Source: Sphingomonas panacis (GTDB lineage: Bacteria; Pseudomonadota; Alphaproteobacteria; Sphingomonadales; Sphingomonadaceae). From it: DNA of 64,000 nucleotides. The notes beneath the pieces are model-generated. The model was given only the letters and a program-made list of their open reading frames with translations. It ran no database searches and had not been told where the DNA came from. Of this stretch, positions 40,692 to 48,389 are shown piece after piece (the stretch's first letter is position 1; each line of letters begins with the position of its first letter). The stretch is from assembly GCF_001717955.1 (NCBI RefSeq), contig NZ_CP014168.1:4185501-4249500 (forward strand), in the 5' to 3' direction. The translations under genes and the position numbers were made by a program.

Positions 40692-40898
40692 ATGTCCTGC
40701 CGACCTGATCTCTACAAGGCGCGCATCACCTTGGATCGCACGCTGCTCGAGCTACGCGACGTCGAGCGGAACGTCGGCGGTGCTGCCCAACTCAACGTGG
40801 CGCGCGCGCGGGAGTATCTCGCGGCCGCTGACATCGAGCTCGGTCGGGCGGTGCAACTCATCGCGCCCCCTGCCGTGATTTTCGAGCGGCTGCGCTGA
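40692..40898 (+). CDS. Early protein, 68 aa
   Basis: MSCRPDLYKARITLDRTLLE then LRDVERNVGGAAQLNVARAR: two amphipathic helices. Its stop overlaps the start of the next gene by one base (TGATG), so it is in the coupled operon. No family recognised. Confidence 0.55.
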   Translation: MSCRPDLYKARITLDRTLLELRDVERNVGGAAQLNVARAREYLAAADIELGRAVQLIAPPAVIFERLR

Positions 40899-41293
40899 TG
40901 CCCGCGCTCACCCCGGGCGCGTATCTCAAGATGCGCCGCTGCGCGGCCCGCCTGTCGGTTGCCGACGTCGCCGCGCGCATCGCCACGGTGCCGCGCCTGG
41001 CCGAACACGCCCTCGTCGAGTTGATCGAACTGATCGAGGCGGACGCCGCGCCGGCGAGCTTCGCGACGATCGTCGTCTTCAACAACGTCTATCCATTCGA
41101 CATCGCGGTGCTCGCGGCGCTCGAGCGGATCAGTCTCGGTGCGGATCTCGCACCGCCACGCCTCTGCCGCGTCTGCGCCTGTAGCGACCACGATCCATGC
41201 TTTGGCAGAACCGTGTTCGGTCCATGCTTTTGGGTCGAGGACGATCTCTGCTCGTTCTGTGCGGCCCCGCCGGCGCGGAGCGCGACCGGGTGA
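40898..41293 (+). CDS. Cys-rich zinc-binding early protein, 131 aa
   Basis: MPALTPGAYLKMRRCAARLS is a possible HTH-like start. The C-terminal third carries CRVCACSDHDPCF then GPCFWVEDDLCSFC, at least six Cys arranged as a probable zinc-binding domain. Phages of sphingomonads and rhizobia often have similar short Cys-rich early genes. Role unknown, perhaps nucleic-acid binding. Overlaps the next gene as GTGA. Confidence 0.65.
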   Translation: MPALTPGAYLKMRRCAARLSVADVAARIATVPRLAEHALVELIELIEADAAPASFATIVVFNNVYPFDIAVLAALERISLGADLAPPRLCRVCACSDHDPCFGRTVFGPCFWVEDDLCSFCAAPPARSATG

Positions 41294-41487
41294 ACGACCT
41301 GCCGCCCCCGTCGCCTCGGGCAGTCCGGCGCGCGCGAATCGCGATTGACGTCGCGATCATCGTCGCCGGCGTCGCCGTCGCCTTCGCCCTCACACGCCAT
41401 CCCGCCCCGGCGCTGGTGACCCTCGCGGTCGCCCTGTTGGTCGCCGTCACCGCTTTCGTCGTCATCATGAGGGAGTTTTCCCGATGA
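41290..41487 (+). CDS. Two-TM small membrane protein, 65 aa
   Basis: GTG 41290 overlaps the previous stop as GTGA. After a basic start (PSPRAVRRARIAID) come two membrane segments, VAIIVAGVAVAFALTRH and LVTLAVALLVAVTAFVVI. Small two-TM proteins in early operons may act in superinfection exclusion. Next gene overlaps as ATGA. Confidence 0.6.
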   Translation: MNDLPPPSPRAVRRARIAIDVAIIVAGVAVAFALTRHPAPALVTLAVALLVAVTAFVVIMREFSR

Positions 41488-41699
41488 AGCCTGATCTCGT
41501 TTCGCTCGATCGCCCAGTGCCCGCACCGTTCATCCACCGGCAGGATTGCCGTTGCCCTGACTGCCCGGGCGGTCGCCGCCCGCTCGATCCCGTCACGCGC
41601 GCCACGCTGCTGTTCTCCGGCGGCATGGGCATCGGCTTCGTGCTGGTCGCCGCGTCCGGCAATCTGGAGGCAGCGCTCCGCGCGCTGTTCGGCCTGTGA
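41484..41699 (+). CDS. Small early protein with Cys motif and one TM, 71 aa
   Basis: MKPDLVSLDRPVPAPFIHRQ, then DCRCPDCPGGRRPL (Cys3 or Cys4 zinc/metal motif) and one hydrophobic segment LLFSGGMGIGFVLVAASG. Coupled to both neighbours (ATGA upstream, GTGA downstream). Unknown function. Confidence 0.55.
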   Translation: MKPDLVSLDRPVPAPFIHRQDCRCPDCPGGRRPLDPVTRATLLFSGGMGIGFVLVAASGNLEAALRALFGL

Positions 41700-41938
41700 G
41701 CCGCGAACCGCTCGATATTGCCAGGCACCTGATCGTCCAGACGCTCGGCGCGGGCATCAGCCATCGCATCGAACCTGACGCGATCCTGATCGATGATCTC
41801 GGCGCCGACAGTCTCGATCTGATCGAGCTCCAATGTGCGATCGAAGATCTCGACCTCGATGCGCCCGACGCGGCTTTCCCCCGCAGCATGCGCGTCAGCG
41901 ACGTGGCTGCCCTCATTCCAGAAGGATTCAGCTCGTGA
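41696..41938 (+). CDS. Acyl carrier protein-like protein
   Basis: 80 aa from GTG 41696, overlapping the previous stop as GTGA. IDDLGADSLDLIELQCAIED is the ACP signature: DSL with Ser39, the residue that takes 4'-phosphopantetheine, followed by the helix-II pattern D-L-I-E-L. The size and acidic character fit the ACP fold (PF00550). No acyltransferase or synthase gene is near, so it may use host AcpS and host fatty-acid enzymes, or serve as a protein-interaction decoy. An ACP in a phage early operon is unusual. Confidence 0.82.
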   Translation: MSREPLDIARHLIVQTLGAGISHRIEPDAILIDDLGADSLDLIELQCAIEDLDLDAPDAAFPRSMRVSDVAALIPEGFSS

Positions 41939-42174
41939 GCGACAACATTTCCGCCGACCAACTGCGCCTGCTGATCGAACGCATCGAGCGCCTTGAGGAA
42001 GAGAAAAAGGGCATCTCCGACGACATCAACGATGTCTACGGCGAGGCCAAATCGACCGGCTTCGACGTCAAGACGATCCGCACGATCATCCGCCTGCGCA
42101 GGATGGAGAAGCACCACCGCGACGAGGCCGACGCGCTGCTCGAAACCTACAAGCAAGCACTGGGGCTCGCGTGA
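41935..42174 (+). CDS. GapR-like DNA-binding protein (DUF2312)
   Basis: 79 aa from GTG 41935, coupled as GTGA. ISADQLRLLIERIERLEEEK, then KGISDDINDVYGEAKSTGFD and VKTIRTIIRLRRMEKHHRDE cover the full DUF2312/GapR family. In Caulobacter, GapR binds overtwisted, AT-rich DNA ahead of polymerases and stimulates gyrase and topoisomerase IV. A phage copy may support phage DNA replication or reshape host supercoiling. It is followed by a 12-codon frame. Confidence 0.92.
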   Translation: MSDNISADQLRLLIERIERLEEEKKGISDDINDVYGEAKSTGFDVKTIRTIIRLRRMEKHHRDEADALLETYKQALGLA

Positions 42175-42209
42175 GCGACCGCGCGAAGCGCTACGGCCCG
42201 CCAGCCTGA
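42171..42209 (+). other. 12-codon coupling frame between gapR-like and Cys-rich genes
   Basis: GTG 42171 overlaps the GapR-like stop as GTGA, reads VSDRAKRYGPPA and ends with TGA at 42207-42209, which overlaps the ATG at 42209 as TGATG. It therefore passes ribosomes from one gene to the next. It may be a decayed or minimal gene; a functional peptide is not shown. Confidence 0.45.
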
Positions 42210-42556
42210 TGGCTTGCGAGCACGTCGTCTTGCCCGGAGGCAGTCGGGCAATCGTGTGCGGATCACGACGCCCTTACGACCGCTGCGGGTGCGGCCGCAT
42301 CGCAACCTTGCTTTGCGACTGGAAACTGCCTGAGCAGCAACGGGGCCGCGCGCGGAAATCTGTCACATGCGACAAGCCGCTGTGCGATCGATGCACGACG
42401 TCGCCGGCGCCGAACAAGGATCTGTGCTCCGCGCATGCTGCTGCCTTCGAGAAATGGAAGGCAACCCGCGCGGCCGAGCGCGAACCCGTCAATCAACCCG
42501 GGAGCGAGCCGACCAAGCCGGCCCTCTCACCACAACAACGAGCACCGACCCGATGA
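42209..42556 (+). CDS. Cys-rich zinc-binding early protein, 115 aa
   Basis: MACEHVVLPGGSRAIVCGSR, then RCGCGRIATLLCDWK and CDKPLCDRCTTSPAPNKDLC. About eight Cys/His pairs arranged as two probable zinc sites (C-G-x-R...C; C-D-x-P-x-C-x-x-C). Similar short proteins occur in proteobacterial phages near replication genes. It overlaps the next gene as ATGA. Confidence 0.6.
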   Translation: MACEHVVLPGGSRAIVCGSRRPYDRCGCGRIATLLCDWKLPEQQRGRARKSVTCDKPLCDRCTTSPAPNKDLCSAHAAAFEKWKATRAAEREPVNQPGSEPTKPALSPQQRAPTR

Positions 42557-42768
42557 CGTCTCCGTCTCAATCGCGGCCGCAAACCGGCCGATTTCTCCGC
42601 ATGCCCGACGTCGTCGAGGCGACCGGCTTGAGTAGCGCGACGATCAACCGACTCCATCGCCGCAATGAATTCCCGGCAAAGCGGCAACTCAGCGAGCGTT
42701 GCGTTGGCTGGTGGGAACAGGACATCGCCGCGTGGAAAGCGAGCCGTCCGGACGTCCGCGAAAAATAA
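42553..42768 (+). CDS. AlpA-like regulator/excisionase
   Basis: 71 aa. RFLRMPDVVEATGLSSATIN then RLHRRNEFPAKRQLSERCVG and WWEQDIAAWKASRP: the MerR-like HTH of the AlpA/Xis family, complete in length. AlpA controls prophage excision and integrase expression. It is the last gene of the early operon and stands beside the convergent serine recombinase, the expected partner for a directionality role. Confidence 0.87.
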   Translation: MTSPSQSRPQTGRFLRMPDVVEATGLSSATINRLHRRNEFPAKRQLSERCVGWWEQDIAAWKASRPDVREK

Positions 42769-42867
42769 ATATCGACGGCTCGGTGGGGACATCCGCAGGG
42801 AAACCGAGCCCGTCAGCTTCAGACAAAATCACGATAAAACAGAGGGGTTAGCGGCGATGATTGGATC
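42769..42867. other. Convergent gap, AlpA-like gene to serine recombinase
   Basis: Ninety-nine bases, AT-richer than both genes, with no strong terminator hairpin seen. No gene is supported. Confidence 0.3.
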
Positions 42868-44436
42868 CTACTCAGGGAGCCATTCAGGATTGTCCGAGCC
42901 GCCCGGCCCTGCCGGGGGCTCGGACGCTGAAGCTCCAAGCGACATTTTTTCAAGCATATCAAACGGTTCTCGGAAGGCGGCGGACAGTTGCCCGTTTGCC
43001 CAAGTGCTGTTCGAAACCAACAGATTCAAAGCGGAATTTTTGGCACTTTGCGATTGTAGGTTGAAGGTCGAATGCGCTTTCCGAGCGAGGTTGAGGAGAG
43101 CGATGCCATCGTCGACATAGGCGTCCTCCGCATTGTTCAGGATCTCTATCCTGCGAAGGCAACCTGCCCTCTCCTCTCGCCAGGTAGCTGCCATGCGATC
43201 GTGCATCTCGGCGGTGATACGACCGTCGAGATGATCGACGTATAGCTTGTCCAATCTTTGTTGCAGGCGATCAGCCTCACCCCTTAGGCGTGCGAGCGTT
43301 TCGAGTCGCTCCCTGCTTTTATCCCCATGCGATTCACGGATTGCGCGCTCGATCAGCGCGAAAATCTCGTCGTCCATGTGAAGACGGGAGAGCTGCTCGG
43401 AAAAGGCGTCGGCGAGCGTCTCCTCACGAACATATTTTTCGGGACACTTTTGCCTGAAGCCAGAGCAGTGGTAGTAAATGTAGCGCCCCCGCTGCATCTG
43501 GGCGACCACCGCGCAACCGCAGTGGCCACAGGTAATCAATCCTGTGAAAGCGAATCGGAGCGGCTCTGCTCGAACGTTGCTCGCGCTCCGGCCATCAAGG
43601 ACCTCCTGCACGTTCTCCCATGTCTCACGGGTCACAAGGGGTTCGTGCGTTCCTTGATAGAGGCGTCCGCCCCACTCAAAGGCGCCCGCGTACAGCCGGT
43701 TTCGGAGCATGTAATGGACCGTGCTCGTCCCGACGGGTTTCTGGCTTCGCCGATACCTGAGCCCGGCAGCCCGCGCCTTCTGGGTAACGTCCTTCAGCGC
43801 GTAATCGCCCGTCTCAAACCACTCGAAAAGGCGCGAAACGATGGGAGCAAGATCGGGGTCAGGAACGATGATCTTTTTGCCCTGTGGGCCAACGACGTTG
43901 AGATAGCCGAGCGGAGCCTGTGACGGCCAAATGCCTTGCTTGGCCTTCTCCAGCATGCCCTTGCGGGCTTCCTCGGAAAGATTGTCGACGTAGTTCTTAG
44001 CCATGAGGACCTTGATCCCATGCATGAACTTCTCGGACGAACGCGAGTCGCGTGAGAGGACCGTCCCCTCTTTGACCAGATGAAGTTCGATGTCGAAACC
44101 ATCGAGCGTGACCCAGTCCTTGATATTCCGGTACAGCCGATCGGTCTTCTCCACCAGCAGATGCCGCACCCCGGGGTGGCTCCGAAGATATTTGAGCATC
44201 GCCTCGAACTGCGTGCGACCGGTCTTTTTCGCGGTTTCGACGTCGACGTATTGATGTGCGACAACGAAGCCCATCCGATCAGCGTATTCGCGGATCAGGG
44301 CTACCTGAGCATCGATGGAAAAGCCTTCCTTCTCCTGCTCGGCCGTGGAAACGCGAGCGTAGAGAACAGCCTTTTGACCTCCGCTGGTTCGCCCCTGCGC
44401 GGTGGTAGTGATCTTTGGTTTGCGTGGACGTGCCAT
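42868..44436 (-). CDS. Large serine recombinase, probable prophage integrase
   Basis: 522 aa. Catalytic domain with nucleophile S30 in LYARVSTAEQ, and LVEKTDRLYRNIKDW and the basic end ARKGMLEKAKQGIWPSQAPL. A recombinase domain follows (TVHYMLRNRLYAGAFEWGGR), then the zinc ribbon CGHCGCAVV...YHCSGFRQKCPEKY and a coiled coil (LRGEADRLQQRLDKLYVDHL). This is the phage-type large serine integrase layout. It sits at the end of the early operon, next to AlpA, the usual int position, so it is favoured over the two tyrosine integrases as the phage enzyme. The C-terminus is lower GC. Confidence 0.9.
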   Translation of the reverse strand: MARPRKPKITTTAQGRTSGGQKAVLYARVSTAEQEKEGFSIDAQVALIREYADRMGFVVAHQYVDVETAKKTGRTQFEAMLKYLRSHPGVRHLLVEKTDRLYRNIKDWVTLDGFDIELHLVKEGTVLSRDSRSSEKFMHGIKVLMAKNYVDNLSEEARKGMLEKAKQGIWPSQAPLGYLNVVGPQGKKIIVPDPDLAPIVSRLFEWFETGDYALKDVTQKARAAGLRYRRSQKPVGTSTVHYMLRNRLYAGAFEWGGRLYQGTHEPLVTRETWENVQEVLDGRSASNVRAEPLRFAFTGLITCGHCGCAVVAQMQRGRYIYYHCSGFRQKCPEKYVREETLADAFSEQLSRLHMDDEIFALIERAIRESHGDKSRERLETLARLRGEADRLQQRLDKLYVDHLDGRITAEMHDRMAATWREERAGCLRRIEILNNAEDAYVDDGIALLNLARKAHSTFNLQSQSAKNSALNLLVSNSTWANGQLSAAFREPFDMLEKMSLGASASEPPAGPGGSDNPEWLPE

Positions 44437-44504
44437 TACTCAATCCTATCTAACCCGGCTCAGCTTCCCGCCCCCTCTCCCCTCCAGCCGGCTGCTAAAA
44501 GCGG

Positions 44505-44897
44505 CTAGGCAGAAGGAGGTCGGACCGGCGGCTTTCTCTTCTTATTGTCGGATTTTCGGGGACGACCACGGGGTCTCTGCGTCAGGTTTTTTTCCTTTGG
44601 TGACGCATTCGGGTCTGGCCCGGACACCTCCCATTGGACGAGCATCCAGACATAGTCGGCCAAGTTGCCCAATAGGTTGCGTGCCTCGTTTTCAGACACT
44701 GGCCTTTGCAGCCTTCGCGCGAACAGGTCTCGGGCATCCAGAACCAGTTGCCTCGAGAGCACGCCTCTCCGGATCGCCCATCGGTCCTCTCTGACTTCCG
44801 CACCATCCGATGGAAGCGTGACCGGAAATTCGCCGACGTCGTCCGTAACCGGGCTTACCTCACCGTAGAAGGTGCCTTCCAATCTCGTCCGTCTCAT
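44505..44897 (-). CDS. Hypothetical protein at end of conjugation operon, 130 aa
   Basis: MRRTRLEGTFYGEVSPVTDD, EDRWAIRRGVLSRQLVLDAR and LLGNLADYVWMLVQWEVSG, ending in a strongly basic tail (QRPRGRPRKSDNKKRKPPVR). ATG overlaps the transglycosylase stop as ATGA. A basic-tailed protein at this place might bind DNA at transfer, but no family is recognised. Confidence 0.55.
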   Translation of the reverse strand: MRRTRLEGTFYGEVSPVTDDVGEFPVTLPSDGAEVREDRWAIRRGVLSRQLVLDARDLFARRLQRPVSENEARNLLGNLADYVWMLVQWEVSGPDPNASPKEKNLTQRPRGRPRKSDNKKRKPPVRPPSA

Positions 44898-45415
44898 GGA
44901 CGTCGGGCCGAGAAAGCGTTACGACCGAAGCGGCGCTCAAGATGACGTGAGACGGATGCGACATACATCCGTTGCCGCGAGGGCGTAGGGCTGTGATAGA
45001 CGCCTATGGCCTTCCAGTAGTCGCCGGTCGCGTGCAGCCCCGACAGGAAAATCCAGCGCGCCGCCTGGACGTTGAAGCAAGGGTCCGTGATCAGCCACGC
45101 CCTGACGTCTGCGGGTCGTCTGCTCACCATCGTGGCGATCTTGGGCACCCAGTAGCTGTTGACCTGGAGTGGTCCAAGATCATGGCTACCATTGCTGTTC
45201 GGCACCTCCGCGCCGACCCAGCCACCCTCCTTGTCGCGCAGGCCCCACAGCGTCTTTTCCAGCCAGACACGACCGCCGGCGGCATTGCGAATGCATGCGG
45301 CAAGACGAGCCTCATGCTCGGGCGGCGATCTTACTGCCGCGCTGGTCGGTTGAAAGGAGAGGGTGACGACCCCCAACAGAACCAACGGCGCGAAGCGCCT
45401 GCGGTTAGCGGTCAT
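44894..45415 (-). CDS. Lytic transglycosylase, conjugation-type
   Basis: 173 aa from ATG 45415 (GGAGG six bases upstream; ATG 45427 also possible). The N-terminus RFAPLVLLGVVTLSFQPTSA is a signal peptide. The catalytic Glu lies in GLRDKEGGWVG, followed by NSNGSHDLGPLQVNSYWVP and IGVYHSPTPSR, the SLT-domain order. It opens peptidoglycan for the mating channel (VirB1-like). Overlaps the relaxase 3' end. Confidence 0.85.
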   Translation of the reverse strand: MTANRRRFAPLVLLGVVTLSFQPTSAAVRSPPEHEARLAACIRNAAGGRVWLEKTLWGLRDKEGGWVGAEVPNSNGSHDLGPLQVNSYWVPKIATMVSRRPADVRAWLITDPCFNVQAARWIFLSGLHATGDYWKAIGVYHSPTPSRQRMYVASVSRHLERRFGRNAFSARRP

Positions 45416-48389
45416 GACCGCCTCCATGCTCGCCCCCGTGTGATGGGGCTCGTTCTGGCAGGGGTGTCGATGGAACCTGTGCTTGACGAGCGTCTCGGCC
45501 GTCTACCACACGATCGGCGCCGCCGCGTGCGCGTTCAAGGAGGTTGGAGAGCCACTGATCCAGCGATCTCGCGGCAGCCTGCGCCCGATCGGCAAAAATG
45601 GCTGCAAGGCTTTCTCTGGCAGGTGCCGACCTCTCAGCATGCTCGGCCCGCAACCGATCCTTTCGCGCCTCGCGCTGAGCGCGTTGCTCCCCGCGAAGCC
45701 GGTCCCACCGCTCTCCATGCTGGGCTGTTCGCCCCCTGACGCTGTCCCGGTCGATCCGCCCCAATCCCTGAAGCGACGAGGTCTTCTCGCCGGATCGGGC
45801 CCTGAGCCGATCAACCAGTCGCCCCTGATCCTCCGTCCAGAGCCGCGCACCAAAGCGGGCTCGCGTGATGGCCGTGTAGTAGTTTTGGCCCGTCACGAGT
45901 GGCGAGTTGACGGGCGCCAGAACATAGACTCGATCGTAGGTCTTGGATTGAGCGGAGTAGACGGTTTCGCCGTAGCCGTGGTCCCAGGTTTTGTGCTGAG
46001 AAAGGTCGATGTCTTGGCTTCGCCCACCGCGATCCCATCGTATCGTTGCGACCGAGCCGTCGAGGCGTTCCACCGTGCCGCGCTCGGCGTTCTTGAGGCC
46101 AAGCTCCTTACTGACCAAGCGCCACTGAATACGGTCACCAGCGGCGAGGTCTCGCTGCTCCTCCTTGAACACGTTGATCTGAGAGGCACGGCCAAGCCGA
46201 GGATCCCACTGGATGGTCCTGCCGTGCTCGTCGACCAGATTGACCATCTGGCGACCCCGCGCGTCCCGCCCGATCCCGATCACCTTGTATTCGGCATCTC
46301 GGGCGACGCCGAGGCCGGCATTGTCGCGGGAGAACACGACAACCTGGCCTCGGGCGTAGAAGCGCGCGAAATGCTTCTCCTGGTCCGTCATGCCCGACGG
46401 CGACAGGATCGACAGCCGGGCTTCCTCGGCCGCCAGCCCGCCCTCCGTCTTCAGCGCCTCACGGATCCGCGTGTTAACGATCAGACGGGTCGCGTTCTCC
46501 AGGACAAGGATGTTGGTCTTCGCGCGCTGCTCGGGGCTCAGCCTCGTCCAGTCGGCGACCAGCGCCTTGGCAAGGTCTTCGCTGTTGGCACCGCTGGTGA
46601 CCGACTCGAGCGCCTTGAGCGATCCGTCGTAATTCTGGAGGCGGGCGAGCCGGACAGCCTGCATGATCCCATCATTCTCCTGACGGACGGGATCCTTGAG
46701 CTCGGCCTTCGGCATGCCGAGCCGCATCATCAACCAGAAGGGTTTGCCCTGCTCGATCGCCCCGGTCTGCCGTGTATCGCCGAGCAGGATCAGACGCGCT
46801 CCAGTGGCACGGCTGATCTCGAGCAGCCGCATCGCTTGCCGGTTGCCGAGCTGGCCCGCCTCGTCGACGACCAGGACATGGCTGTCGTCGAGCTTCGCTC
46901 CCCCGGTGGCAAGCAGGCTCGCCACAGTGCGCGACTCGATACTGGCCTTTTGTCCCAGTTCGCTGGCGGCAGAGGATGTGGGAGCAAGGGCGATGAGCGT
47001 CGCCCCATCCCCCACCGCCTCACGCAATGCTCCGATGATCGTCGACTTGCCCGAGCCAGCAACGCCATGCACCGCGATGACCCGGTGGTCGGATGTGCCG
47101 AGATGGAGGAGCGCTGTCCGCTGTTCGGGTTTGAGATCGCGAGCGATCCCTGCGTCGCGCAACGCCTCGACAGAGGCCAACGGCCGGGCATCGTTCAGCG
47201 CAAGCGCCAGCTGATCCGATAGCGCGATTTCCAGGCGAGCGGTCTTGCGGGTTGTTCGTCCCCGCGTGTGGATCTCATCGCCCGTCCGCTCGCGCGTTGC
47301 GAGCAGCTTCTCGCGGGCCTGATGCTCCTCAACAACTGGACGCACATCCGACAGGCGAACCTCGCCGACATGAGAGGCTAGAGCTGTTTGCAACAGCCGA
47401 CCGAGATTGTTGACCGCCTCCTTGCCTTCCGATTGCCGGATACCGAACAACATTGCCCGCGCTGCGATCGGGGCCTCCACATCGACCTGACGCCCACCGA
47501 TCTTCTCGGCGTCGGCCCAGGTCTGCCGCACCGCTTCGGCATGTTGCCCCAGGCGCCCTTGCCAACGTTCGCGCAGCCCTTCGAGCGACACTTTCTGCTT
47601 GGGGCCGCGGGTGGCGTAGAAGGATCTCTGACGCCCGGCCTGCCCGCCCAAACCATGCTCTTTGGCATGGGCATCGATCTGCTCGGCCCGTTGGGACATA
47701 TCGGCAATCAGGCCCTTGGGCACGCCCAGGATCTCGAACAGGCCCCGGCGCGGGTCGAACTCGACGTCGTAGCCCCGCTCCCGCAGGAGGTGGGCGAGCT
47801 CATTCCGATAGACCTGGCCCGCTGTCATCTGCTCCGCGAACATGGCCCGCGTTTCGAGGCTAACCTTTTTCGCGCCATCCCGCTCATCGGTGATGTTCAT
47901 GACGACGACATGCGTGTGAAGGTGGGGATCGAGCTCGCGAGAGGCGTGCTCGGTGAAACGCGCCCAGATCAGACGCCCAGTCGTCCTCTCGGTGACTTCG
48001 CCATCCACGCGATGGCGCATGAGCGCATGTTCTTCCAGATAGGAGAGCGCCGCCGTGACAGCCTTCTCATGGGCGTCGACGATCCGCTCGTCGTTTGCCA
48101 CCAGAGCCATGATCGACACCGATTTGGGCGCGTTGACGGCGAAGTCCCATCCGGGATGATGCTGGATCTCGCCATCCCTGCGGCGACGGCCAAGCTGCTG
48201 CTCGCCGACTTTACCGGCTAGCAATTCCTTGAAGGTGCCGGGATCGACCTCGCCCTCCAGGCCGAGTTCGGCGGCAATCTTTCCGCCCCATTGGGACTGC
48301 TCCTCGGGTCCTTTGGTGTAATAATCGCCGACCGTATAATAGCGTGCGATGTTGGCGGGTTTGCCCTTGAGCCGGATCGGGTTGATCAT
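45405..48389 (-). CDS. traA: MobF relaxase/helicase, TraA/TrwC type
   Basis: 994 aa. Relaxase domain ~1-300: N-terminal tyrosine pair Y18/Y19 (ARYYTVGDYY), and the metal triad H156, H158, H160 in DPHLHTHVVV. SF1 helicase ~430-800: Walker A GVAGSGKST, Walker B VLVVDEAGQ, LLGDTRQTGA, and the late VYSAQSKTYDRVYVL motif. The C-terminal ~100 residues are basic (ERWDRLRGEQRAQREARKDR). It nicks oriT and unwinds the strand for transfer. ATGA overlap with the coupling-protein gene. The name is by function class, not by orthology. Confidence 0.94.
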   Translation of the reverse strand: MINPIRLKGKPANIARYYTVGDYYTKGPEEQSQWGGKIAAELGLEGEVDPGTFKELLAGKVGEQQLGRRRRDGEIQHHPGWDFAVNAPKSVSIMALVANDERIVDAHEKAVTAALSYLEEHALMRHRVDGEVTERTTGRLIWARFTEHASRELDPHLHTHVVVMNITDERDGAKKVSLETRAMFAEQMTAGQVYRNELAHLLRERGYDVEFDPRRGLFEILGVPKGLIADMSQRAEQIDAHAKEHGLGGQAGRQRSFYATRGPKQKVSLEGLRERWQGRLGQHAEAVRQTWADAEKIGGRQVDVEAPIAARAMLFGIRQSEGKEAVNNLGRLLQTALASHVGEVRLSDVRPVVEEHQAREKLLATRERTGDEIHTRGRTTRKTARLEIALSDQLALALNDARPLASVEALRDAGIARDLKPEQRTALLHLGTSDHRVIAVHGVAGSGKSTIIGALREAVGDGATLIALAPTSSAASELGQKASIESRTVASLLATGGAKLDDSHVLVVDEAGQLGNRQAMRLLEISRATGARLILLGDTRQTGAIEQGKPFWLMMRLGMPKAELKDPVRQENDGIMQAVRLARLQNYDGSLKALESVTSGANSEDLAKALVADWTRLSPEQRAKTNILVLENATRLIVNTRIREALKTEGGLAAEEARLSILSPSGMTDQEKHFARFYARGQVVVFSRDNAGLGVARDAEYKVIGIGRDARGRQMVNLVDEHGRTIQWDPRLGRASQINVFKEEQRDLAAGDRIQWRLVSKELGLKNAERGTVERLDGSVATIRWDRGGRSQDIDLSQHKTWDHGYGETVYSAQSKTYDRVYVLAPVNSPLVTGQNYYTAITRARFGARLWTEDQGRLVDRLRARSGEKTSSLQGLGRIDRDSVRGRTAQHGERWDRLRGEQRAQREARKDRLRAEHAERSAPARESLAAIFADRAQAAARSLDQWLSNLLERARGGADRVVDGRDARQAQVPSTPLPERAPSHGGEHGGGHDR

